DNA from: Mycolicibacterium alvei
GTDB lineage: Bacteria; Actinomycetota; Actinomycetes; Mycobacteriales; Mycobacteriaceae
Reading direction: 5' to 3'
NCBI RefSeq assembly: GCF_010727325.1
Contig: NZ_AP022565.1
Coordinates: 5,332,001 to 5,396,000 of the forward strand
DNA: 64,000 nucleotides
Shown here: piece after piece, positions 25,023 through 33,485 of the stretch
How the letters are laid out: each line of letters begins with the position of its first letter
Numbering within the stretch: position 1 is the stretch's first letter
Notes under the pieces: generated by a model
Told to the model about the DNA's origin: nothing
Seen by the model: only the letters and a program-made list of their open reading frames with translations
Database searches by the model: none
Translations under genes and position numbers: made by a program

Positions 25023-26521
25023 GCTGACTCCTTAGAGATCGGTGCGAGTTCCTCGACGAGTTGGCGGCGCAGGACCTTGCCGGTCGGGTTGGTGGGCAGT
25101 TCGTCGCGGAACACCACCCGGTCGGGGGTGCGCGATCCGCGCAGTTGGCTGCGGACATGTTCGCGCAACGCGTCCGGGTCGGGGGAAGTGCCCTCGACGG
25201 GCACCACGACGGCCACGATGATCTGTCCCCACTGGGGATCCTCGGGCCCGACGACGGCGACGTCGCGGACTTCGGGATGTTCGACGAGGACGTCCTCGAT
25301 CTCGGCCGGGGCGATGTTCTCGCCGCCGCGGATGATGGTGTCGTCGGATCGTCCGCCGATGAACAGGTAGCCGCCCTCGTCGAGCATGGCGACATCCTTG
25401 GTGGGGAACCAGCCTTCGGCGTCGAGCACCGAGCCGATGTCGGTGTAGCGTCCCGACACCTGCTCACCGCGCACGAACAGCTCGCCGGTCTCGCCGGCGC
25501 CCAGCACGGTGCCGTCGTCGGCACGGATCTGTACCTCGATGCCGGGCACCACCTGGCCCACCGAGCCGAGCCGCCGGGCGGCGGACGCGTCTTCGGCGGC
25601 CAAGGCCTCGCGGTGATCGTCGGGGCCCAGAACCGCGATGGTGGAACTGGTTTCGGTCAAGCCGTAGGCGTTGACGAAGCCGACGTTCGGCAGCAGCTGC
25701 AGTGCCTTGCGGACCAGGGGTAGCGCCACCTTGGAGCCGCCGTAGGCGAGGTTGCGCAGGGTGGGCAGCTCGAGGCCGGCTTTCTCCAGCGCGGTGACGA
25801 TGCGGTCGAGCATGGTCGGTACGACGGTGGCGGACGTGACGCCTTCGGTGCGCACCAGATCGACCCACTGGTCGGCGTCGAAGTGCCGCAGATACACCAT
25901 CTTCCGGCCGGCGTACAGGTTCGACATCGCCGCGCTGACCCCGGCGATGTGATACGGCGGGACGCAGATCAGGGCCGCGTCTTCGGATGCCGCCGAGGCG
26001 AATTCGACGGTGCCGGTGATGTAGCTCGTCAGGTTGTTGTGGGTGAGCTCGACGGCCTTGGGACGCGAGGTGGTGCCCGAGGTGAACAGCACGACCGCGA
26101 CCGCGTCGGGATCGGCGAACTCGGCGGCGGGCTCGGCAGTCCGGGCGGCGGCCAGGAACTCCTTGGAGGTCATGACCTGCTTGCCTGTCCCGGCGACAAC
26201 GTCGGCGTATTCGGCGTCGGCGACCACCAGCGCGTCGGGCAGGCGCTCGATGAGCTCGTGCAGGCCGTCGCGGCTGAGCCGGTAGTTCAGCGGGGTAAAT
26301 GGGACGGCGGCACGGGCCGAGGCGAACAGCAGCAGCGGCAGCAGCGCGCCGCCGGTGCCGACGTAGGCCACGTGAGCGGCCCCGGAGGCCGCGATGACAC
26401 CGGCGCCGCCGTCGGCCAGGGTGCTGAGTTCCTCGGTGGTCAGGCGGAGGTCGTCGGACACCACCGCAGTGCGGTCGGGCCCGCCCGAGACCGCCATCTC
26501 CAGCAGTAGCGAGATGCTCAT
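25019..26521 (-). CDS. Acyl-CoA synthetase (FadD family)
   Basis: 500 aa, shorter than typical long-chain FadD (540-620). Adenylation motifs: VLFTSGTTSRPKAVEL (P-loop), AYGLTETSSTI, FPTKDVAML, GRSDDTIIRGGENIAPAEIED, and the catalytic Lys in NPTGKVLRR. It activates a carboxylic acid to its CoA ester. It overlaps the SDR stop upstream and the small gene downstream, forming a three-gene minus-strand operon that is divergent from the mutase operon at the duplicated 28-bp element, so it is expected to be co-regulated with it. Confidence 0.9.
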   Translation of the reverse strand: MSISLLLEMAVSGGPDRTAVVSDDLRLTTEELSTLADGGAGVIAASGAAHVAYVGTGGALLPLLLFASARAAVPFTPLNYRLSRDGLHELIERLPDALVVADAEYADVVAGTGKQVMTSKEFLAAARTAEPAAEFADPDAVAVVLFTSGTTSRPKAVELTHNNLTSYITGTVEFASAASEDAALICVPPYHIAGVSAAMSNLYAGRKMVYLRHFDADQWVDLVRTEGVTSATVVPTMLDRIVTALEKAGLELPTLRNLAYGGSKVALPLVRKALQLLPNVGFVNAYGLTETSSTIAVLGPDDHREALAAEDASAARRLGSVGQVVPGIEVQIRADDGTVLGAGETGELFVRGEQVSGRYTDIGSVLDAEGWFPTKDVAMLDEGGYLFIGGRSDDTIIRGGENIAPAEIEDVLVEHPEVRDVAVVGPEDPQWGQIIVAVVVPVEGTSPDPDALREHVRSQLRGSRTPDRVVFRDELPTNPTGKVLRRQLVEELAPISKESA

Positions 26522-27366
26522 AGGCCCTGTCCCGGCGCGTCGATGAAGATGTCGATGATCGGATTATCCCCGCCGCCGTAGCGGGAGAGGTCGGTGACAC
26601 CGGAGGAGGCGAGTACCTCCGAGTCGATGAAGGTCTGACCGCTCACCTCGGCCGCCGGGCGGGACAGGATCTCCACGGCCGCATCCGCCATGATCTCGGG
26701 GTTGCGGGAGCGCGTGGCCATCGTGTCGCCATCGGCCAGATTCGTCACCGCCGCGGTGGCGATGTAGGTCTCGGGCCACAGGCAGCTGAAACCGATTCCG
26801 GCGTCCGCATACTCGGCGGCCCAGCCCAACGACAGCAGCGTCATGCCGTACTTGGACAGGGTGTACGACGGGTGGGCGCCCAGCCAGTAGGGGTTCATGT
26901 TCATCGGCGGGGCGAGCGTCAGCACCTGGGGATTGGCCGACTTGCGCAGGTGCGGCAGTGCGGCCTTGGTGAGCAGGAAAGTGCCGCGGACGTTGATGTC
27001 CATCATCAGGTCGAACTTCTTGGCCGACAACGACTCGGTGGCGTCGGTGGAGATGGCGCTGGCGTTGTTGATCACGATGTCGACGCCGCCGAAGTGCTCG
27101 ACTGCGGTCTCGACCGCGCGGGCCACGTCCTCTTCCTTGCGGACATCGCCCACGACCGCGACACCCTTGCCGCCGGCGGCCTCCACCTCGGCCACGGCGG
27201 TGTAGACGGTGCCGGAGAGCTTGGGGTGGGGTTCTGCGGTCTTGGCCAGCAGCACCACGTTCGCCCCGCGGCGGGCCGCGCCGAGCGCGATCGCCAGCCC
27301 GATCCCGCGGCTGCCGCCGGACACGACCAGCGTGCGATCGGTGAATGACTCTTGCTGGCTGGACAT
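26518..27366 (-). CDS. SDR-family oxidoreductase (HSDL2-like)
   Basis: 282 aa. The cofactor loop is SGGSRGIG, followed by NNASAIS. The catalytic Tyr-Lys is YTLSKYG. The MNMNPYWLGAHPSYTLSK stretch is typical of the human HSDL2/SDR13 group, whose members act on fatty acyl or hydroxy substrates. First gene of the minus-strand SDR-FadD-small protein operon; its start is 58 bp from the near copy of the 28-bp repeat. Confidence 0.88.
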   Translation of the reverse strand: MSSQQESFTDRTLVVSGGSRGIGLAIALGAARRGANVVLLAKTAEPHPKLSGTVYTAVAEVEAAGGKGVAVVGDVRKEEDVARAVETAVEHFGGVDIVINNASAISTDATESLSAKKFDLMMDINVRGTFLLTKAALPHLRKSANPQVLTLAPPMNMNPYWLGAHPSYTLSKYGMTLLSLGWAAEYADAGIGFSCLWPETYIATAAVTNLADGDTMATRSRNPEIMADAAVEILSRPAAEVSGQTFIDSEVLASSGVTDLSRYGGGDNPIIDIFIDAPGQGL

Positions 27367-27423
27367 GGTCCTCCTCGTCGAGCGCAGCGTCCGCTATGCG
27401 CCGTGTATCAACCGTACTCAAAT

Positions 27424-27451
27424 GGTATTGGCATTCTCATTTTTAGCAAGT
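27424..27451. repeat. 28-bp direct repeat, copy 1 (contains operator half-site)
   Basis: Identical to 27581-27608 over 28 bp; begins GGTATTGGCATTCTC and ends TTTTTAGCAAGT. On the minus strand it contains GAGAAT-GCC followed by AATACC, i.e. one intact arm of the palindrome seen at 32035, 37978 and 43108. It lies 58 bp upstream of the SDR start on the minus side. Confidence 0.85.
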
Positions 27452-27580
27452 GGCGTAATCGTCGGATGGGGCGCCTGCCGAATCGGCGTCCACCAGACCC
27501 GTTCGCCCCCGCGCCGACGAGGCCTAGGTGTGCAGGTCGGAGCGCTCCCGGCCAGTACAGGCGCCACATTTCCACCATGC

Positions 27581-27608
27581 GGTATTGGCATTCTCATTTT
27601 TAGCAAGT
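27581..27608. repeat. 28-bp direct repeat, copy 2 (contains operator half-site)
   Basis: Exact second copy, 129 bp after copy 1 ends. It ends 13 bp before the mutase ATG and its last base is the first base of the predicted TACGTT -10 box. The repeat therefore sits where a repressor would block the mutase promoter. Between the copies no gene is seen. Confidence 0.85.
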
Positions 27609-27613
27609 ACGTT
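27608..27613 (+). promoter_or_regulatory. Candidate -10 box for a leaderless mutase transcript
   Basis: TACGTT (TANNNT type) ends 8 bp before the ATG at 27622. No purine-rich ribosome site exists in the 13 bases before the ATG. Together these suggest transcription starts at or next to the ATG, as happens in many mycobacterial genes. Confidence 0.4.
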
Positions 27614-27621
27614 ATCCACTG

Positions 27622-29211
27622 ATGAGCGAGCAAGATGTCTCTCGTGTAGAGACCCCATCTGGCATCCCGCTGGCGCCCGTCTACGGACCGGACGACCGTG
27701 CGGTCGAGCCCCCTGCGCCCGGGACCTACCCCTTCACCCGAGGCAACTTCGCCTCCGGCTACCGCGGGAAGACCTGGACCTTCCGGCAGTACTCGGGCTT
27801 CGGTACCGCCGAGGAATCCAACCGCCGATACCGCTACCTGCTCGACCAGGGTGGGACGGGCCTGTCGGTGGCGCTGGACCTGCCGACGCAGTGTGGCTAC
27901 GACTCCGACGACGAAGAATACGGGGAAGAGGTCGGCCGCGTCGGCGTCGCCGTCGATACTCTTGCCGACGCCGAGATCCTGTTCGACGGCATCCCGCTGG
28001 ACAAGATCAGCACCAGCTTCACCATCAACGGCACCGCGGCCATCCTGCTGGCCTTCTACGTCGCCGCAGCCGAGAAGAAGGGTGTGCCGCGCGAGAAGCT
28101 CACCGGCACCATCCAGAACGACATCCTCAAGGAATACGCGTCGCGCGGCACCTGGATCTGGCCGCCCGAGCCGTCCCTGCGGCTGATTGCCGACACCATC
28201 GAGTTCTGCGCGGGTGAGGTGCCCCGGTTCAACGCCATCTCGGTAGCCGGTGCGCACTTCCGCGACGCGGGCGCCAACGCCGTACAGGAGATGTCGTTCA
28301 CCCTGGCCGACGGTGTCACCTATTGCGACACCGTCGTCGAACGCGGCCGGATGACGATCGACAAGTTCGCCCCGCAGATTTCGTTCTTCTTCTACACCCA
28401 CGGTGACTTCTTCGAGGAGATCGCCAAATACCGTGCGGGCCGGCGTCGTTGGGCCACGATCGTGCGCGAGCGCTACGGCGCGACCACCGACAAGGCCTCG
28501 ATGTTCCGGTTCGGCTGTGTGGCCGGCGGAGCCTCGCTGTATGCCCCGCAGGCACAGAACAACCTGGTCCGGGTGGCCTACGAGTCGATGGCAGCCGTGC
28601 TCGGCGGTGTGCAGTCGATGTTCACCGCCGCCTGGGACGAACCGTTTGCCCTGCCCAGTGAGGAGTCGGCCACGCTGGCCCTGCGCACCCAGCAGATCCT
28701 GGCGTACGAGACCGGCGTGACCAAGGTGGCCGATCCGCTCGGCGGGTCCTACTTCGTCGAGGCGCTGACCGATGCCACCGAGGCCAAGATCATCGAGATC
28801 ATGGACGACTTGGAGAAGCACGGCGGGATGGTCCGCTGCATCGAGGACGGCTATCTGCAGGGCCTGATCGCCGACGAGGCGTACAAGATCCACCAAGAGA
28901 CCGAGTCGGGTGAACGTCCGGTGGTCGGGGTCAATCGGTTTGTCACCGACGAACCGGCGCCCGACATCGACACCTACGAGCTCGATGCCGAGGGCCGTGA
29001 TCTACAGCTGAAGCGGCTGGCGAAGGTCAAGGCCGAGCGCGACGACGTTGCGGTCAAAGAGACATTGGCCGCGTTGGCCAGGGGCGCCGAAGGTGACGAC
29101 AACCTGATGCACCGGTTGATCGACTGCGCCAACGCCTATTGCACGGTGGGAGAGATGGTGACGACGTTGAAGTCCGTGTGGGGCGAGTTCCAGCAGCCGG
29201 TGGTTTTCTGA
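27622..29211 (+). CDS. Coenzyme B12-dependent acyl-CoA mutase, large subunit (MutA/IcmA-like)
   Basis: 529 aa, the TIM-barrel catalytic subunit only; the cobalamin domain is the next gene. The mutase core is unmistakable (FRQYSGFGTAEESN, GLSVALDLPTQ, GYDSD, GTIQNDILKEY, WIWPPEPSLRL). Compared by eye with Propionibacterium methylmalonyl-CoA mutase, Tyr57 (Y89), Gln165 (Q197), Arg175 (R207) and His212 (H244) are kept, but Tyr243 is replaced by Ala211. Tyr plus Arg is the methylmalonyl-CoA type pair, unlike isobutyryl-CoA mutase (Phe, Gln) or 2-hydroxyisobutyryl-CoA mutase (Ile). The Ala suggests a larger, possibly dicarboxylic, substrate. The subunits overlap by one base. Confidence 0.9.
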   Translation: MSEQDVSRVETPSGIPLAPVYGPDDRAVEPPAPGTYPFTRGNFASGYRGKTWTFRQYSGFGTAEESNRRYRYLLDQGGTGLSVALDLPTQCGYDSDDEEYGEEVGRVGVAVDTLADAEILFDGIPLDKISTSFTINGTAAILLAFYVAAAEKKGVPREKLTGTIQNDILKEYASRGTWIWPPEPSLRLIADTIEFCAGEVPRFNAISVAGAHFRDAGANAVQEMSFTLADGVTYCDTVVERGRMTIDKFAPQISFFFYTHGDFFEEIAKYRAGRRRWATIVRERYGATTDKASMFRFGCVAGGASLYAPQAQNNLVRVAYESMAAVLGGVQSMFTAAWDEPFALPSEESATLALRTQQILAYETGVTKVADPLGGSYFVEALTDATEAKIIEIMDDLEKHGGMVRCIEDGYLQGLIADEAYKIHQETESGERPVVGVNRFVTDEPAPDIDTYELDAEGRDLQLKRLAKVKAERDDVAVKETLAALARGAEGDDNLMHRLIDCANAYCTVGEMVTTLKSVWGEFQQPVVF

Positions 29212-29612
29212 TGGCAACACGTGTTCTGGTCGCCAAGCCGGGTCTCGACGGTCACGACCGCGGGGCCAAGATCGTCGCCCGTACCTTGCGTGACGCGGGT
29301 TTCGAGGTCATCTACACAGGTATCCGGCAGCGCATCGAAGACATCGTCTCGATCGCTCTGCAGGAAGACGTTGCCTTGGTGGGACTTTCGATCCTGTCCG
29401 GCGCGCACGTCGCGCTGACCACCCGGACCGTCGACGCACTGCGGGCTGCCGAGGCCGGCGACATCGCGGTCGTCGTCGGCGGCACGATCCCACAGTCCGA
29501 TGTCCAGAAACTCCTCGATGCCGGTGCGGCCGCGGTGTTCCCGACCGGAACGTCGCTCGAAACTCTGGTGACCGATGTTCGTGCGCTGACAGAAAAGGTT
29601 TCGGAGTCATGA
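29211..29612 (+). CDS. Coenzyme B12-binding small subunit of the acyl-CoA mutase
   Basis: 133 aa. The ATG overlaps the large-subunit stop as TGATG. The base-off cobalamin motif DxHxxG is at D13-G14-H15-D16-R17-G18, followed by GLSILSGAH and VVGGTIPQSDVQKL, the B12-binding GG loop. This is the usual size for stand-alone mutase B subunits (about 130-140 aa). It forms a heterodimer or heterotetramer with the large subunit to rearrange a carbon skeleton. Confidence 0.94.
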   Translation: MATRVLVAKPGLDGHDRGAKIVARTLRDAGFEVIYTGIRQRIEDIVSIALQEDVALVGLSILSGAHVALTTRTVDALRAAEAGDIAVVVGGTIPQSDVQKLLDAGAAAVFPTGTSLETLVTDVRALTEKVSES

Positions 29613-30565
29613 GGCTGGGTGTGATGATCGGGGCCGAGCGCGGCGATATGGCCCGCAAGGTTTCCAAGCTTGTCTCCGACATCCAGTGGGCGGAATCAGC
29701 CGGGCTGGACAGTGCATGGATGCCGCAGGTGCCCAACGACTTCGACTGTCTGACGATGGTGGCGTTGATGGCGGCCAACACCAGCCGCATCGAGCTCGGT
29801 ACCGCGGTGGTGCCGCTGCAGGCCCAGCACCCGGTCGCGCTGGCCAGGCAGGCGCTGTCGGTGCACGCGATGTCCGCGGGTCGGTTGGCACTGGGTGTCG
29901 GACCCTCGCATCACTGGATCGTGCGCGACATGCTGGGTCTGCCCTACGAGAAGCCCGCTGCCTACACGCGTGACTACCTTCAGGTGCTGAACACCGCCAT
30001 CGCCGGTCCCGGACCCGTTGATGTGGAGAACGATTCGTTCACCGTGCACAACCCGACGGTGCTCGCCGCCGACACCCCGATGCCCGTGCTGGTATCGGCC
30101 TTGGGCCCGGTGATGCTGCAGATCGCCGGTGAGCATGCCGACGGAACCTCACTGTGGATGGCCGACGAGAAGGCGATCGGCGAGCACATCGCGCCGAAGA
30201 TCAACAAGGCCGCGGCCGAAGCGGGCAAGCCCGCACCACGGATCGTCGCGGGCATCCCCGTCACGTTGTGTGCCAACTCCGAGATCGAGGCTGCCAAGGA
30301 CCGGGCCAACCGGATCCTGGCCGAGGCCGAGACATCGCCGAATTACCAGCGGCTGCTGGACCGGGGTGAGGCCCGCAATGTCGGCGACCTATGCGCCGCC
30401 GGTGACGAGGATTCAATCCTGAAGCGGTTCAAGCAGTTCGCCGATGCGGGGGTGACCGATCTGTCGGTGCGGTTGCTGCCGATCGGGGAGACCCGTGACC
30501 AGCTGATCGCGTCGAAGTACCGAACGCGTGAGGTGATCGCCGAGCTGGCCAAGGCGGTCAGGTGA
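29609..30565 (+). CDS. LLM-class (luciferase-like) F420- or FMN-dependent oxidoreductase
   Basis: 318 aa. It overlaps the small-subunit stop as ATGA. LLM barrel features are seen: WAESAGLDSAWMPQ, the ANTSRIELGTAVVPLQAQHP segment, and LALGVGPSH, followed by VLVSALGPVMLQIAGEHADG. Mycobacterial members of this size often use F420. In the mutase operon it could oxidise or reduce an acyl-CoA or alcohol intermediate; this is inferred from position. Stop overlaps the CoA-transferase gene. Confidence 0.88.
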   Translation: MRLGVMIGAERGDMARKVSKLVSDIQWAESAGLDSAWMPQVPNDFDCLTMVALMAANTSRIELGTAVVPLQAQHPVALARQALSVHAMSAGRLALGVGPSHHWIVRDMLGLPYEKPAAYTRDYLQVLNTAIAGPGPVDVENDSFTVHNPTVLAADTPMPVLVSALGPVMLQIAGEHADGTSLWMADEKAIGEHIAPKINKAAAEAGKPAPRIVAGIPVTLCANSEIEAAKDRANRILAEAETSPNYQRLLDRGEARNVGDLCAAGDEDSILKRFKQFADAGVTDLSVRLLPIGETRDQLIASKYRTREVIAELAKAVR

Positions 30566-31632
30566 ATTCGTCGGCCGGGCCCCTGGCGGGTATCCGCATC
30601 ATCGAGGTCGGTGTGATGCTGGCCGGCCCGTACGCCACCATGATGCTGGCCGATCTCGGTGCCGAGGTGATCAAGGTCGAGCCACCGGGCGGGGAGATCT
30701 CCCGTCAGGTCAGCGACAGCTATTTCGCCAGCCTCAACCGGGGTAAGCGCAGCATCTGCCTGGATCTCGCCTCGGAGTCCGGTCAGGCGAAACTCGGTGA
30801 GCTGGTGGCTGATTCGCATGCGCTACTGGTGAACATGAAGCCGTCGGTGATCCGCAGGCTGGGCCTGACCTATGAAGCGCTGTCGCGGTTCAATCCCAAG
30901 CTCGTCTGTGTCGCGATGACGGGATTCGGGCTGGACGGGGGAGACGACCCGGCATTCGACTACGTCATCCAGGCCGCCACGGGCGTGGCCGCGATGACCG
31001 GTGACCCTGACGGCCCGCCCACGCTGCCGGGCTACTCCTCGGCGGACAACTCGACGGGGCTGACCGCTGCACTGGGCCTGCTGGCGATGATCGTCTCCGG
31101 CGACGGTGGCCAGGTGGACGTCTCGCTGCGTGACGTCATGCTCTCGCAACTGAACTACCGCGCCTCGGCGTACCTCAACGACGGTGCCGCGCCGCGCCGC
31201 CACCCCTTCGGTGCGCATTCGTATTACGTTCCGGCGCAACTGTTCCCGACCGCCGACGGCTACCTGGCGTTGTTCATCACCCATGACGGGTTCTGGAAGT
31301 CGTTCGCCGGTGAAGCTGGCATCGCGGGTTTCGAGACCATGGCTGAGCGGGCCGGCCGGCGCGATGAAGTTCTCGAGGTGGTGACGGCCGAGCTGGCCAC
31401 CGATACCGCCGCGAGCTGGGAGTCACGGCTCAAGCCGCTCGGAATTCCGGTGGCTGCAGTGCGCACGTTGCCCGAAGCGCTGACCGCGACACCGGAGGTG
31501 CTCGTCACCGCGGGGGATTTCCAGTTGGTCGGCAGCCCGGTGCATATCGCCGGGTACACGCCGGAGTACCGGCCTGCGCCGGTGTTCGACGAGTACGGCC
31601 AGAGTTCGCCGGTTTCTGCGTCGGGGTCGTGA
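30562..31632 (+). CDS. CaiB/BaiF family CoA-transferase (class III)
   Basis: 356 aa from GTG 30562, overlapping the LLM stop as GTGA. The N-terminal LAGIRIIEVGVMLAGPYATMMLADLGAEVIKVE pattern is diagnostic, then the catalytic Asp lies in the ATGVAAMTGDPDGPP/GYSSADNSTGL region. The size is at the short end (family 380-430). Class III enzymes move CoA between carboxylic acids; AMACR-type racemases share the fold, and an AMACR-like racemase role is possible. Last gene of the four-gene mutase operon. Confidence 0.9.
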   Translation: MNSSAGPLAGIRIIEVGVMLAGPYATMMLADLGAEVIKVEPPGGEISRQVSDSYFASLNRGKRSICLDLASESGQAKLGELVADSHALLVNMKPSVIRRLGLTYEALSRFNPKLVCVAMTGFGLDGGDDPAFDYVIQAATGVAAMTGDPDGPPTLPGYSSADNSTGLTAALGLLAMIVSGDGGQVDVSLRDVMLSQLNYRASAYLNDGAAPRRHPFGAHSYYVPAQLFPTADGYLALFITHDGFWKSFAGEAGIAGFETMAERAGRRDEVLEVVTAELATDTAASWESRLKPLGIPVAAVRTLPEALTATPEVLVTAGDFQLVGSPVHIAGYTPEYRPAPVFDEYGQSSPVSASGS

Positions 31633-31688
31633 CCGCTTGATCTGTGCAACCCTGCGGTAGAAACCGGCGGTCGCCGTGACCGGCGGGC

Positions 31689-32000
31689 TCAGTCCTCGTC
31701 GTAGGAGACCGTCACCGAATCGCAGTCCGGGACGGCCTGGCAGGTCAGCACGTAGCCCTCGGCCACCTCGTCGTCGTCGAGTGCGTCGTTGACCCGCATG
31801 GTGGCGGTGCCCTCGAGGAGCTTGGCCATGCAGGTGCCGCAGTTACCGGCCTCGCACGAGAACGGCGGCGTCATACCGGCCCGGCGTGCGCTCTCCAGCA
31901 GTGTCTCGCCCTGCCTGCGCGGCACGGACAACTGCTCGCGGTCGAAGACGATCGTGACCTTGCCGTCCACTTCGCTGCCGGCCATCGCTGCTGCGGTCAT
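31689..32000 (-). CDS. Plant-type [2Fe-2S] ferredoxin
   Basis: 103 aa from ATG 32000, with GGGGAG upstream; the longer frame is not used. The cluster ligands follow the C-x4-C-x2-C ... C pattern in SCEAGNCGTCMAKL and VLTCQAVP. It is an electron carrier for oxygenases or desaturases. It is divergent from the FadD-FadE-ECH operon across the operator at 32035-32049, so it is presumably induced with it. A partner P450 or KstD-like enzyme is not assigned. Confidence 0.9.
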   Translation of the reverse strand: MTAAAMAGSEVDGKVTIVFDREQLSVPRRQGETLLESARRAGMTPPFSCEAGNCGTCMAKLLEGTATMRVNDALDDDEVAEGYVLTCQAVPDCDSVTVSYDED

Positions 32001-32034
32001 GCTGCTCCCCTGTGCAAGTACGTTCTGATATGAA

Positions 32035-32049
32035 GAGAATACCATTCTC
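32035..32049. promoter_or_regulatory. Regulon operator palindrome, site A
   Basis: GAGAAT-ACC-ATTCTC: perfect 6-bp arms around a 3-bp spacer, in the divergent gap between the ferredoxin and FadD genes. The same palindrome occurs at 37978 and 43108, and one arm in the 28-bp repeats at 27424 and 27581. Confidence 0.8.
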
Positions 32050-32114
32050 GCTAACTGATAGTATCTTCTCGTTGTGCTCGGTGCCCAGCGTTGGCTGGGG
32101 AAAGGGGTTGGATC

Positions 32115-33485
32115 TTGAGTGGCCCCGCCGTGCTCGCATTCGACGACCGCGAGTACACCCTGGCCGAGCTCGACGCGCTGACCAGCGGGATGGCCACCGC
32201 CCTGGAACACCGCGGTGTCCGCGCGGGTGATCGTGTCGCCATGATGTCGTCCAACCGTCCCGAATTTGTCGTGGCGCTACGGGCGATCTGGGGCCTGGGC
32301 GCGGTCGCGGTGTTGATCAGCCCGGCCTGGAAGGCTGCCGAGGTGGCCCATGCCCTTGCCCTGACAGCGCCCGGTCATGCGGTGGGTGATCACGAGGTGC
32401 TGGCCGCGCAGATGCCCATGCTGCATCTGGATGAGCCGATCACCCCCGGCCGGCGACAGTTCGATCCGCCCGACCCGGACGGCGACGCCCTGTTCGTATT
32501 CAGTTCGGGAACCACGGGCCTGCCCAAGGCGGTCCGGCACACCCATCGCGGGTTCGCCGCGGCGGTCGAGCACTGGCGTGACGCGCTGGGTTTCACCGAC
32601 GCCGACCGCATGCAGATCATGACGCCGCCGTCGCACATCCTCGGCCTGCTCAACATCGCCATGGTTCTCGACACCGGCGCCTGGATGCGCCTGCACCGCC
32701 GGTTCGACATCGATGCCATGCTGCGCCATATCGAATCCGACCGGGTCACGATCGAGATGGCAGTGGCGCCAATCGCCTTGGCGTTGGCTTCTCATCCCGA
32801 CCTCGAGCGCTACGATCTGTCTTCGCTGCGGTATGTGATGTGGTGTGCCACCCCGGTGACCCGCAGCGTCGCCGAAGCCGTCACCGAACGAACCGGGGTG
32901 CGCTGGCTGACCGCCTACGGCACCACCGAGCTTCCGGTGATCGCGTGTAATCCACTGGACGCCACTCACATCGACACGGTCGGCACCCCGGTGAGTGGGG
33001 TCGACGTCCGTATCGGTGAGGACGGCGAGATCCAGGTGAGATCCGCCTCGGTGATGGCCGGTTACCTGCCGAAGGACGCCACGGCGGGCGCATTCTGCGA
33101 TGGCTGGTACCGCACCGGGGACATCGGTTACCTCGACGACGACGGATACCTGCACATCACCGACCGTTCCAAGGAGATGGTCAAGGTCCGTGGCTTCCAG
33201 GTGGCGCCGGCCGAGGTCGAGGCCGTGCTGCACGGCCATCCGGCGGTCACCGACTGCGCGGTGTTCGGTGTGACCGACTCGGCCGACGGCGAGGCCATCG
33301 TCGCCGCCGTGGCCACCCATTCTGCGGTGTCAGCCGGGGAGCTCATCGACCTCGTCGGTGAGCGGCTGGCCTCGTACAAGCGGCCCAGCCGCGTGGAGTT
33401 CGTAACCGAGATACCCCGGTTACCTTCCGGAAAGGTATTGCGACGAGTGCTGAAGGAGCGGCATGGACGTTCGTCTGACGTCTGA
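32115..33485 (+). CDS. Acyl-CoA synthetase (FadD family)
   Basis: 456 aa from TTG 32115, preferred over TTG 32091 because GGAAAGGGG (about 32098-32106) sits at the right distance. Motifs: VFSSGTTGLPKAVRHTH (P-loop), AYGTTELPVI, YRTGDIGYLDDDGYLH, RSKEMVKVRGFQVAPAEVE and the Lys in LPSGKVLRR. It is short, like FadDs that act on ring or side-chain acids in steroid and terpenoid catabolism. First gene of the operon FadD-FadE1-FadE2-ECH, overlapping the next gene by 23 bp. Confidence 0.9.
   Translation: MSGPAVLAFDDREYTLAELDALTSGMATALEHRGVRAGDRVAMMSSNRPEFVVALRAIWGLGAVAVLISPAWKAAEVAHALALTAPGHAVGDHEVLAAQMPMLHLDEPITPGRRQFDPPDPDGDALFVFSSGTTGLPKAVRHTHRGFAAAVEHWRDALGFTDADRMQIMTPPSHILGLLNIAMVLDTGAWMRLHRRFDIDAMLRHIESDRVTIEMAVAPIALALASHPDLERYDLSSLRYVMWCATPVTRSVAEAVTERTGVRWLTAYGTTELPVIACNPLDATHIDTVGTPVSGVDVRIGEDGEIQVRSASVMAGYLPKDATAGAFCDGWYRTGDIGYLDDDGYLHITDRSKEMVKVRGFQVAPAEVEAVLHGHPAVTDCAVFGVTDSADGEAIVAAVATHSAVSAGELIDLVGERLASYKRPSRVEFVTEIPRLPSGKVLRRVLKERHGRSSDV

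Noticed and set aside
27424..27608. 28-bp repeats as a CRISPR array
   Set aside because: Only two copies, with 129 bp between them and no cas genes in the window.
27622..29612. Mutase as isobutyryl-CoA or 2-hydroxyisobutyryl-CoA mutase
   Set aside because: The substrate-selecting positions read Tyr and Arg rather than Phe/Gln (ICM) or Ile (HCM), as far as visual alignment allows.
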